In this document: positions 43,156-50,642 of the stretch, one piece after another | Numbering within the stretch: the stretch's first letter is position 1 | Layout: every line of letters starts with the position of its first letter | Source of the DNA: Candidatus Sulfopaludibacter sp. SbA3 | GTDB taxonomy: Bacteria; Acidobacteriota; Vicinamibacteria; Vicinamibacterales; UBA2999 | Assembly: GCA_945903265.1 (NCBI GenBank) | Contig: CAMDNQ010000010.1 | Coordinates: 70,372-134,371 of the forward strand | DNA length: 64,000 nucleotides | Direction: 5' to 3' | Program-made: the position numbers and the translations under genes | Notes under the pieces: generated by a model | Told to the model about the DNA's origin: nothing | Databases searched by the model: none | The model's input: the letters and a program-made list of their open reading frames with translations, nothing else

Positions 43156-45702
43156 TCACAGTGCCTCGAGCGTGGTCTGGAGATCGACGGTCAGGGCGCG
43201 CTGCTGCTCGGGATCGAGCTTGGCGCCGGCCCTGCTGATGTGGAAGACGTCAATCGCGCGCTCGCCTTCCGTTGAAATCAGCACGAGTTCGACGTTGCAG
43301 CCGTGCCGGGAGATCACACGGCTGATGCGATAGAGGAGTCCCAGGACGTTCGAGGCGACGATGTCGAGGATCGTGTAGCGCTGCGAGACGTCGTTGTCCA
43401 TGCGCACGACCGGCGCGATACGCGACGCCGTGCGGGACAGGAGCACGCCCTGCTCGCGGCCGCGCAGGAGGTCGGTGACTTCCGAGCGGCCGGACACCAC
43501 GTCCTGCAGCACGTACAGGACCTGGGCGTGCGCGTCGGGGTTCAACGCCAGGAACCGTTCATCGTCGGTGAACTGGAAGACGTCGAGGATGAGCCCCTTC
43601 GGGTTGGTCAGCGCCTGGCCGCGCAGGATGTTCATCCCGAACGACGAGAGCACGCCGCAGATGTTGGAAAACAGGAACTGCTTGTCGAGCGTGACGGCAG
43701 CGAGCGTCCAGACGCCGTCCGTCTGGTCGAGCGACAGGTGCACTTCGTCCGGACCGATGTCGCGCGCCAGGCGCACGTGCTGGTAAATCGCCGCGCGTGG
43801 AAACAGCTGCAGGTACCGCTGCGGGAGTCCCTCGAGAAAGCTCGTAATCTCGGCGTCGGGCAGGTCGGCGGGCCGCCACGTCAGGAGCTCGGTCAGCCCA
43901 GACTGATTGCGCTCGATCAGTTCGTCACCGTAGCGCTGCGTGAGGTGGTTGTACGTGTCGACGTAGAGCCGCCAGACCAGTTCTTCCTTCCACGGCGTCA
44001 ACGTCTCTGGGCTCACGGCCTCGATGTCGGCCAGTGTCAGGAGACACAACATCTTCAGCCGCTCTTCGGTGCCAAGCATCCGCGCGAAGTCTTTGACGAT
44101 CTCGGGATCCTCGGTATCGCGCCTGAAGGCGACGAGCGACATCTTGAGGTGCTCTTCGATCAGGAACAGCACCATCTCGCGCGCTTCCGCCGGAAGCTGC
44201 AGCCGGTCGAGGACACCCGCCGCCATACGGACGCTTTCGGGAGCGTGCTCCTCGTCGCGCCACTTCCCGACGTCGTGAAGGAGCAGCGCCAGCACCAGCA
44301 GTTCCGGATTCGTCACACTCGCCGCCACGGCCTTGAACCGCTCGCGCCCCTTGATATCGGCGTTGACGAGACGTTCGAAGTTCCGGATCGTGAGGAGCGT
44401 GTGCTCGTCGACGGTGTACTTGTGGTAGAAGTCGCGCACGACCCGCCACGAGATGGCATCGAACTCCGGAAACACCTGCCCCAGCAGCCCGCAGTCGTGC
44501 ATCTGCGACAGCGCGACGTAGAGGCCGGGGCGCGGTTTCAGCAGCCGCAGCAGCGCGCTCCGATCGCGCGCCTCCGCCACGAAATCCTCCGGCTTGTAGC
44601 GCTCGACATGCTGCTGAATGCATGAGAGCGCTTCATCAGTCACTTCCGTGCCCGCGTCGAGCGCCGCCTGAAACGCGCAGATCCACGACGCCGGCGTCCG
44701 CGCCGCCTGCACCGGATCCAGAAAACGGATGCCGTCTCGGGACAGCCCGAGATTGGGACCGACCGGCATGGGTGCGGTCCGCCGCGCCCACGCCAGCGTC
44801 CGGCTGACGATGCGCGCGTGGCGGAAGTAGTCGCTCATCAGCCGCTCGACGCGGTGATGGGGCTCTGCGCCGGCATACTCGAGCAGGTCCGCGGTGCGTT
44901 CCTGAAGCTCGTGGCTCAGCACGTTGTGGTTGCGTCCGGCCTCGAGGTGCAGGATCGACCGCACCCGGAAAAGAAATTCCTCGGCTTCGTCGACCCGGCC
45001 CGAATCCGCCGGGCCGCGCTGGAGCAGGAGCGGATCGGTCAACGCGGCGATCGTCCGCGCCGCCATCAGATCGCGAAGCGCCCCGGGCGCCTCTTTGACG
45101 TCCGGTTCGAGCTGATACAGCGTGTCGTTGAACTGCGCGTGGCGTTCTTCGACGAGCGTGATCAGCGATTTCACGATGTACGCGTGGGTTACCGGCGTAT
45201 GGAACATCGCCTGCAGCCGGTCGAACAGCGCCGGCGCGCCGGCGACCAGGCGCGCATCGAGCAGGGCCAGGAGGAATTCGGGGTTATCGATTTCCAGCTC
45301 CGCAAACTCGTCGATTTCGCGGACCTGATGCCCGACGACCACGCCGACGTCCCAGAGCGGATGCAGGAAATTGCGGAGGAACCGTTCTTCAGACGCCCCG
45401 ATGCGGCCGCCAAACAGCAGCAACAGATCGATGTCCGAATGGAGACTGAGATGGCGCCGCCCGTATCCGCCGAGCGCGATGACCGCCACAGGGCGATCCG
45501 GAACACCCGCCTCCACGTACAGGTCGGCGAGCAGGACGTCGACGCGCGAGGCGTGCCGCTCGAGTGCCGCACGGCCGCCGGCACCGCGCTCGACCTCGGC
45601 ACGCAGCGCACTGCGCGCCTCGTCGAGCGAGGTCCTCAGCGAGGCGCCCGCGCTCGTCTCGGCAGTCGGCATGTGGAGAGGATCCTTGGGGTCAACAGGC
45701 AT
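43156..45702 (-). CDS. glnD: P-II uridylyltransferase / uridylyl-removing enzyme GlnD
   Basis: Modifies P-II according to glutamine level. It has the nucleotidyltransferase motif ALGGYGRRHLSLHSDIDLLLL, a GlnE-like helical region, an HD domain (LLLHDVGKWRDEE around residue 480) and two ACT domains at the C-terminus (LDKQFLFSNICGVLSSFGMN, and TILDIVASNVLGLLYRISRV). Length 848 with ATG 45702. A perfect 14-bp hairpin ends 5 nt before this ATG and would hide any ribosome site. ATG 45672, with AAGGA 10 nt upstream, is a good alternative start. Confidence 0.92.
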   Translation of the reverse strand: MPVDPKDPLHMPTAETSAGASLRTSLDEARSALRAEVERGAGGRAALERHASRVDVLLADLYVEAGVPDRPVAVIALGGYGRRHLSLHSDIDLLLLFGGRIGASEERFLRNFLHPLWDVGVVVGHQVREIDEFAELEIDNPEFLLALLDARLVAGAPALFDRLQAMFHTPVTHAYIVKSLITLVEERHAQFNDTLYQLEPDVKEAPGALRDLMAARTIAALTDPLLLQRGPADSGRVDEAEEFLFRVRSILHLEAGRNHNVLSHELQERTADLLEYAGAEPHHRVERLMSDYFRHARIVSRTLAWARRTAPMPVGPNLGLSRDGIRFLDPVQAARTPASWICAFQAALDAGTEVTDEALSCIQQHVERYKPEDFVAEARDRSALLRLLKPRPGLYVALSQMHDCGLLGQVFPEFDAISWRVVRDFYHKYTVDEHTLLTIRNFERLVNADIKGRERFKAVAASVTNPELLVLALLLHDVGKWRDEEHAPESVRMAAGVLDRLQLPAEAREMVLFLIEEHLKMSLVAFRRDTEDPEIVKDFARMLGTEERLKMLCLLTLADIEAVSPETLTPWKEELVWRLYVDTYNHLTQRYGDELIERNQSGLTELLTWRPADLPDAEITSFLEGLPQRYLQLFPRAAIYQHVRLARDIGPDEVHLSLDQTDGVWTLAAVTLDKQFLFSNICGVLSSFGMNILRGQALTNPKGLILDVFQFTDDERFLALNPDAHAQVLYVLQDVVSGRSEVTDLLRGREQGVLLSRTASRIAPVVRMDNDVSQRYTILDIVASNVLGLLYRISRVISRHGCNVELVLISTEGERAIDVFHISRAGAKLDPEQQRALTVDLQTTLEAL

Positions 45703-45706
45703 GATG

Positions 45707-45745
45707 CGGGAATACCGATGCGGGGAATCTTCATCGGTATTCCCG
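45707..45745. promoter_or_regulatory. Perfect 14-bp inverted repeat at the glnD 5' end
   Basis: CGGGAATACCGATG (45707-45720) and CATCGGTATTCCCG (45732-45745) with an 11-nt loop. It fills the gap between the gcw_chp gene and glnD, ending 5 nt before the tracked glnD ATG. There is no T-run. It could control translation, end transcription or bind a protein. Confidence 0.7.
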
Positions 45746-45756
45746 TGTCGTGCAAC

Positions 45757-46566
45757 CTAGAACGCGAATCCGAGACCGATCGACGCGATCCCTGCGGAGT
45801 CCTGGCCGTTGTAGATCTTGACGGTGTCGCCGAAAGCCTGGAACTCGACCCCGCCGTGAATGTTCGCGTGCGCGCCCAGGGGCACCGTGACGAGGCCGCC
45901 GATGCTGAAGTAACCGAACGTCTCGTCCTCGCCCGCCGCCTCGTAGTAGTTGCTGCCGCTGAGGCCGACCTTCACCGGCACCGCCAGCGATGCGCGCGCG
46001 CCGGAGTAGCCGGGCGCGACGCCCAGCTCGATGTAGGTGCCTTTCGCCGTGCCAGCGTCCGCCTGCCCTTCATCGGTCAACTCGAAGGCGACCAGGCCGT
46101 AGGGATTCAGCGCCACGCCCCCAACCGGGCCCGGCGTCGAAAGCTTGACGGCAAGTTCCTTCACGTGCGCGAAGCGATCCGCCGGGCTGGTGTACGACGT
46201 ATAGGTGAACCCGAGCGTGGCGTTCGAGAATCCGAATCCAAGGGTGCCGTAGATATCGGATTCGTACCACTTGTTGTCGTCCAGAGCGGTATGAAACGCG
46301 TTCCAGCTCCCGACATTGAGGGTCATCGTCTTCAGGCCGCCGTCGCCGCGGTAGGGCGTGAACCCAAGGTCGACGAATGGCCAGATGGACATGCCTTCCG
46401 TGTTCTGACGCAGCCCGCGGAAGTTGTACTGGTTCACGAAGTCCAGTCCACCGGTAACGACGACGACTGGAGGCGGATCCTGGGCCCACGCCGGCGTGGC
46501 CGTCGCCATCACCGTGAACACTGCCAGAGCCGAGAATCCAAACCGCATTGCGCGCATAAACGACAT
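45757..46566 (-). CDS. Outer-membrane beta-barrel protein of the gcw_chp (TIGR02001-like) family
   Basis: A 269-residue exported protein: signal peptide (MRFGFSALAVFTVMATATPAWAQ), then the pattern VVTGGLDFVNQYNFRGLRQNTEGMS and repeated strands of alternating residues, ending in the aromatic GLGFAF typical of barrel proteins. This family is often found beside amt and P-II genes, as here, and may form an outer-membrane route for a nitrogen compound; that role is not established. GGGAGG lies 10 nt upstream of ATG 46566. Confidence 0.7.
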   Translation of the reverse strand: MSFMRAMRFGFSALAVFTVMATATPAWAQDPPPVVVVTGGLDFVNQYNFRGLRQNTEGMSIWPFVDLGFTPYRGDGGLKTMTLNVGSWNAFHTALDDNKWYESDIYGTLGFGFSNATLGFTYTSYTSPADRFAHVKELAVKLSTPGPVGGVALNPYGLVAFELTDEGQADAGTAKGTYIELGVAPGYSGARASLAVPVKVGLSGSNYYEAAGEDETFGYFSIGGLVTVPLGAHANIHGGVEFQAFGDTVKIYNGQDSAGIASIGLGFAF

Positions 46567-46638
46567 TAGTCTGTGCCTCCCTAGGTTGTGACGAATGGCG
46601 GCGGCGCTACGCCGCGCCGCCCCCGAATGTAATGAGTG

Positions 46639-47937
46639 CTACGCGTCGCTCTTGACCGGGTGCAGCATCGGCTGCAGGTTTGAGGCGCCGCCGACGGCCG
46701 CAATCGCGGGCGTCGTACCGCCCGTGTGCAGATAGGCCTCTTCACCGTGCTGCGTGAGGTCGAGGCCGACGCTCTCCTCCTCACTCGCCGCACGGAGCGG
46801 CATCACGACGCTAATCAGCTTGAGCAGAACAAAGCTCATGACGCCGCTGTAGAGAATCGCCGCCAGAACCGCCGTGCCCTGAATCAGGACCTGGCCCGGA
46901 TTGCCGGCGATCGCGCCGTCGAACAGGCCATTGATGCTCTTCTCGGCGAAGACACCCGTCAGCAGGGCGCCGACCGTGCCGCCGACGCCGTGCGCGGCGA
47001 CGACGTCGAGCGAATCGTCCAGTGAGGTCTTGGCCCGCAGAATCAGCGCGAAGTAGCTCGGAACCGCCGCAATGGCGCCAAGGAACATCGCATTCATCGG
47101 GCTGATGAAGCCGGCCGCCGGCGTGATGGCGACGAGGCCGACGACGATCGCGGTGGCCGCGCCGACGGCGGTCGGCTTGCCCGAGCGCATCAGGTCGAGC
47201 ATGGTCCAGACGATCAGCGTGGCGGCGGGCGCCAGCATCGTCGTCACGAAGGCGAGGCTCGCAATCGGGCCGGCGACGAGCGCGCTTCCCGCATTGAAGC
47301 CGAACCAGCCGAACCAGAGGAGGCCGGCGCCAAGCAGCACGAACGGCACATTATGCGGAAGGAGCGACGACGATCCGTATCCGGAACGCTTGCCGACCAC
47401 CAGTGCCGCGACGAGCGCCGCGGCTCCCGCGTTGACGTGCACGACGGTGCCGCCCGCGAAATCCCACGCACCCATGTCGGCGAGCCATCCGCCGCCCCAG
47501 ACCCAGTGCGCCAGCGGCGCGTAGACGACGACTGACCAGAGGCAGATGAACGTCAGGTAAGCGGGGAACCGCATCCGCTCGACAATCGCGCCCGAGATCA
47601 GCGCGGCGGTGATGATGCAGAAGGTGGCCTGGAAGGCCATGTAGAGCATGTGCGGGAACGTGAGCGCCACGATCGCGCCGGTCTCGTCAAGGCCCACGCC
47701 GTTCAGAAACGCCAGCGACAGATCGCCGATCCAGTTATTGCCGGCCGTGAGGGCCAGCGAATACCCCACTGTCGCCCAGAGCACACCGACGAAGCCGAGC
47801 GAGATAAAACTCATCATCATGGTGTTGAGCGCGTTCTTGGAGCGGACCAGGCCGCCATAAAAGAACGCGAGGGCCGGGGTCATCAACAGGACCAGGGCCG
47901 TCGAGATCAACATCCATGCGGTGTCAGCTTGATTCAT
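46639..47937 (-). CDS. amtB: Ammonium transporter AmtB (copy 2)
   Basis: A 432-residue close paralogue of copy 1, with the same pore motifs (VVHVNAG, AAHGVGGTVG). It differs mainly at the C-terminal tail, which is longer (HTGGTTPAIAAVGGASNLQPM). It is the first gene of the minus-strand nitrogen cluster. The upstream gap holds a candidate sigma-54 promoter and a long leader hairpin, which suggests it is induced when nitrogen is limiting. Confidence 0.95.
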   Translation of the reverse strand: MNQADTAWMLISTALVLLMTPALAFFYGGLVRSKNALNTMMMSFISLGFVGVLWATVGYSLALTAGNNWIGDLSLAFLNGVGLDETGAIVALTFPHMLYMAFQATFCIITAALISGAIVERMRFPAYLTFICLWSVVVYAPLAHWVWGGGWLADMGAWDFAGGTVVHVNAGAAALVAALVVGKRSGYGSSSLLPHNVPFVLLGAGLLWFGWFGFNAGSALVAGPIASLAFVTTMLAPAATLIVWTMLDLMRSGKPTAVGAATAIVVGLVAITPAAGFISPMNAMFLGAIAAVPSYFALILRAKTSLDDSLDVVAAHGVGGTVGALLTGVFAEKSINGLFDGAIAGNPGQVLIQGTAVLAAILYSGVMSFVLLKLISVVMPLRAASEEESVGLDLTQHGEEAYLHTGGTTPAIAAVGGASNLQPMLHPVKSDA

Positions 47938-48102
47938 TTCCTCACCTCAGTAGTCAGCGTGCGCCGGTGGATACGGTGCCCAGTCGCGGCGCGGGGGCAT
48001 CCGGGCTCCTGTTCCCCACGACCACGCGACGCGACTGGGATTCGAGTTGTTAAAACGGGAACGGCGGCGATGGTGCCGTCGTGACGCGTCGCATCTGTTT
48101 GA

Positions 48103-48117
48103 GCAAGATGGACGCCA
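48103..48117 (-). promoter_or_regulatory. Candidate sigma-54 promoter for amtB copy 2
   Basis: Minus strand TGGCGTC-CATC-TTGC, followed by T: perfect TGGC and TTGCT with correct spacing against TGGCACG-N4-TTGCT. The predicted start, about 48091, gives a leader of about 150 nt that contains the 10-bp stem hairpin. Confidence 0.55.
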
Positions 48118-48201
48118 GAGGTTGGAGTGCCAACAGGGCACGCGATCGACCAATTTACTGAGTAAAACACGCGATCGTAAATTCAAGACCCTCGTCACTC
48201 A

Positions 48202-48350
48202 CGACATAATTGTCGTAACTCGAATTAACGTCGACATCATTGTCTGATTGGTCGAATGCCTTGGAACCGCGTGCCGTGTCCCACGATTTTCGCCGCGCGA
48301 TGTGTACGACATCTTTGTAGCTCAGTACGAATCTGACGACACAAATGTCG
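48202..48350. repeat. Four CGACA-N4-TGTCG dyads in two pairs
   Basis: Centres at 48208.5 (CGACA-TAAT-TGTCG, perfect, ACGACA..TGTCGT extended), 48238.5 (CGACA-TCAT-TGTCT), 48313.5 (CGACA-TCTT-TGTAG) and 48343.5 (CGACA-CAAA-TGTCG, perfect). Each pair is exactly 30 bp apart and the pairs are 75 bp apart. They look like tandem sites for a dimeric regulator. Confidence 0.75.
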
Positions 48351-48482
48351 AGTATCGACACGCCACCGGCGCCTGACTATGATGCGTTTCGCGCGTCGCC
48401 GGGTTTGCTCCCAGCGGGCCCGGTCCGACTCATCCGCTTCAGGCGCCAGGACTTAGCCCGGTCGGTCAGGAGGGGTACCCGT

Positions 48483-50579
48483 ATGAAGGTCTACGACGCA
48501 ACGAGCATCCGCAATGTGGCTCTGGTCGGCCACGGGGGGTGCGGCAAGACACAGCTGGTCTCCGCACTCTTGTTCGCGGCCGGCGCCGTCAATCGCCTCG
48601 GCAAGGTTGACGACGGATCGACGACCACCGACTTCGACGACGAAGCCATCACCCGCAAGCACACCCTCGCAGCCAGCCTCGCCCACGCCGAGTGGCGCAG
48701 CACAAAAATCAACATCATCGATACCCCCGGATTCGCGAACTTCCTGACCGATGCCCGCTCGGCGTTGCGCGTCGTCGAAGGCGCGCTCGTCACCGTGGAT
48801 GCGGTCGCGGGCGTCGAAGTACAGACGGAAAAGCTGTGGGAGGAGGCGGCAGGGGTCAATCTGCCGCGCATCATCGCCGTCAACCGGCTGGAGCGCGAAC
48901 GGGCAAGCCTCGATCGCACACTGGAGGCGCTTCGCAGCCATCTCGCCCGCGAGATCGTCCCGATTCAGCTGCCGCTCGGCGAAGAGCGGGGCTTCACGGG
49001 CGTCGTGGATCTTGTCGCGATGAAAGCCATCTCGTTCCCGGCCGACGGCAGCGGCAAGCCGACCGAGGGCGAGATTCCCGCGGAGCTCGCCGACCGCGCG
49101 ACACAGGCGCGCGAGCAGCTGATCGAGATGGTGGCGGAGGTCGACGAGACGCTGATGGAGGCCTTCTTTGCCGAGGGCACGCTGACGCAGGAGCAGCTGG
49201 TGGCCGGTCTCCGCTCCGCCACGACGGCAGGCCGTCTGTTCCCGCTCGTCTGCACGTCCGGACTGCACGTGATCGGCATTCAGCCGCTGCTGGATTCCAT
49301 CGTGAACTACGTGCCGTCGCCGGCGGAACGCGACTTCCCCGCCGTGTCCAGGGACGGCGCCGAAACGACGGTGAAGGCGTCCGATTCCGGACCCTATTCG
49401 GCCTTTGTCTGGAAAACGATTGCGGATCCGTTTGCGGGACGCATCACGATGCTGCGCGTCGTCTCGGGAACGCTGAAGTCGGATTCGACGGTGCACAACC
49501 TCCAGCGAAACACCGCGGAACGGCTCGGGCACCTGCTCGCCCTCCAGGGCAAGAGTCAAACTCATGTCGCCGACCTGAAAGCGGGTGATCTCGGCGCGGT
49601 GGCCAAGCTTAAGGACACCCATACCAACGACGTCCTGGCCGACAAGGCGACGGCCGTCCGGTTCACCGATATCAAGTTCCCGGAACCGGTGATTGCGTAC
49701 GCCATCGAGCCGAAGACGCGCGGCGACGAAGAAAAGATCAGCACGGCGATGCAGCGGCTGCGGGAGGAGGATCCGACCATCGGGTACTCGCGCGATCCGC
49801 AGACCCACGAGCTGCTGCTGTCAGGGCAGGGTCAGATCCATATCGAAGTCACGGTGGCCAAGTTGAAGCGCAGGTTCGGGGTGGAAGTGCTGCTGAAGCC
49901 GCCGAGGATTCCGTATCGCGAGACGATCATGGCGGCGACGGAGGCGCACGGCCGGCACAAGAAGCAGACCGGGGGACACGGACAGTTCGGTGACTGCAAG
50001 ATCCGCGTGGAGCCGCTGCCGCGGGGCAGCGACTTCCAGTTCGAGGACGACATCTTCGGCGGCTCGATCCCGCGTCAATTCGTGCCGGCGGTGGAAAAGG
50101 GCATCCAGGAGGCGCGGATGCGCGGCTTTCTCGCCGGGTTCCCGATGGTCGACTTCAAGGCGACGGTGTTCGATGGCTCGTATCACCAGGTCGACTCCAA
50201 CGAACTGTCGTTCAAGATGGCCGGATCGCTTGCGTTCAAGGACGCCATGTCCCGGGCGCGGCCAACCATCCTCGAGCCAATCATGAAGGTCGAGGTCTAC
50301 GCGCCCAGCGACTTTGCCGGCGACCTGATGGGCGACCTGAACGGCCGGCGTGGACGCATCGCCGGCATGGATACCCGCGGGCCGATGACCGTCATCCGCG
50401 CGCAGGTGCCGATGTCGGAGATGCTCAGCTACGAGCAGCACCTCACATCGGCGACGGGTGGCCGGGGCACGTATCACATGGAGTACTCGCACTACGAAGA
50501 AGTGCCGCAGCACCAGCAGACGAGAATCATCGCGGCAGCCAGGGCGGAACGCGGCCACGAGGTCGCGGAGGAAGCCTGA
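48483..50579 (+). CDS. fusA: Elongation factor G paralogue (EF-G2 type)
   Basis: A 698-residue translational GTPase with all EF-G domains. The G1 motif is GHGGCGKTQL, with Gln where EF-G usually has Thr, switch II is DTPGFANF in place of the usual DTPGHVDF, and the G4 motif is NRLERERA in place of NKxD. These changes mark the divergent EF-G2-like group rather than the main fusA. ATG 48483 is preceded by AGGAGG; the track start at 48345 runs into the dyad region and is rejected. The main EF-G gene normally lies in the str operon, outside this window. Confidence 0.9.
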   Translation: MKVYDATSIRNVALVGHGGCGKTQLVSALLFAAGAVNRLGKVDDGSTTTDFDDEAITRKHTLAASLAHAEWRSTKINIIDTPGFANFLTDARSALRVVEGALVTVDAVAGVEVQTEKLWEEAAGVNLPRIIAVNRLERERASLDRTLEALRSHLAREIVPIQLPLGEERGFTGVVDLVAMKAISFPADGSGKPTEGEIPAELADRATQAREQLIEMVAEVDETLMEAFFAEGTLTQEQLVAGLRSATTAGRLFPLVCTSGLHVIGIQPLLDSIVNYVPSPAERDFPAVSRDGAETTVKASDSGPYSAFVWKTIADPFAGRITMLRVVSGTLKSDSTVHNLQRNTAERLGHLLALQGKSQTHVADLKAGDLGAVAKLKDTHTNDVLADKATAVRFTDIKFPEPVIAYAIEPKTRGDEEKISTAMQRLREEDPTIGYSRDPQTHELLLSGQGQIHIEVTVAKLKRRFGVEVLLKPPRIPYRETIMAATEAHGRHKKQTGGHGQFGDCKIRVEPLPRGSDFQFEDDIFGGSIPRQFVPAVEKGIQEARMRGFLAGFPMVDFKATVFDGSYHQVDSNELSFKMAGSLAFKDAMSRARPTILEPIMKVEVYAPSDFAGDLMGDLNGRRGRIAGMDTRGPMTVIRAQVPMSEMLSYEQHLTSATGGRGTYHMEYSHYEEVPQHQQTRIIAAARAERGHEVAEEA

Positions 50580-50591
50580 CCTCGACGAACG

Positions 50592-50642
50592 CGGGCACAC
50601 AGTCAGCGACAGTGCGGCTACGGTGCAGCTACTGTGTGCCCG
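50592..50642. terminator. Bidirectional terminator between fusA paralogue and the secreted operon
   Basis: CGGGCACACAGT (50592-50603) and ACTGTGTGCCCG (50631-50642) are perfect 12-bp arms around a 27-nt loop. The right arm covers the stop codon of the converging gene. There is no T-run. Confidence 0.5.

Larger units (their letters stand above)
47938..48482. promoter_or_regulatory. 545-bp regulatory gap between amtB copy 2 and the EF-G paralogue
   Basis: No gene is supported here. The upstream half is clearly more AT-rich than the genes around it. It contains a long hairpin with arms CCCAGTCGCG (47979-47988) and CGCGACTGGG (48030-48039), a sigma-54-like promoter for amtB (48103-48117), the dyad GTGCC-AACAG-GGCAC (48127-48141), a direct repeat CACGCGATCG at 48139 and 48168 flanking the palindrome TTTACT-G-AGTAAA (48154-48166), and four CGACA-N4-TGTCG dyads (48202-48350). 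Confidence 0.7.

Noticed and set aside
48155-48361. 68-aa minus-strand ORF in the amtB/EF-G gap
   Set aside because: No ribosome site and no homology pattern; its codons fall on the dyad repeats, which explains its unusual composition.
48345-48482. Extended N-terminus for the EF-G paralogue
   Set aside because: The extra 46 residues overlap the fourth dyad, lack conservation, and a strong AGGAGG precedes ATG 48483.
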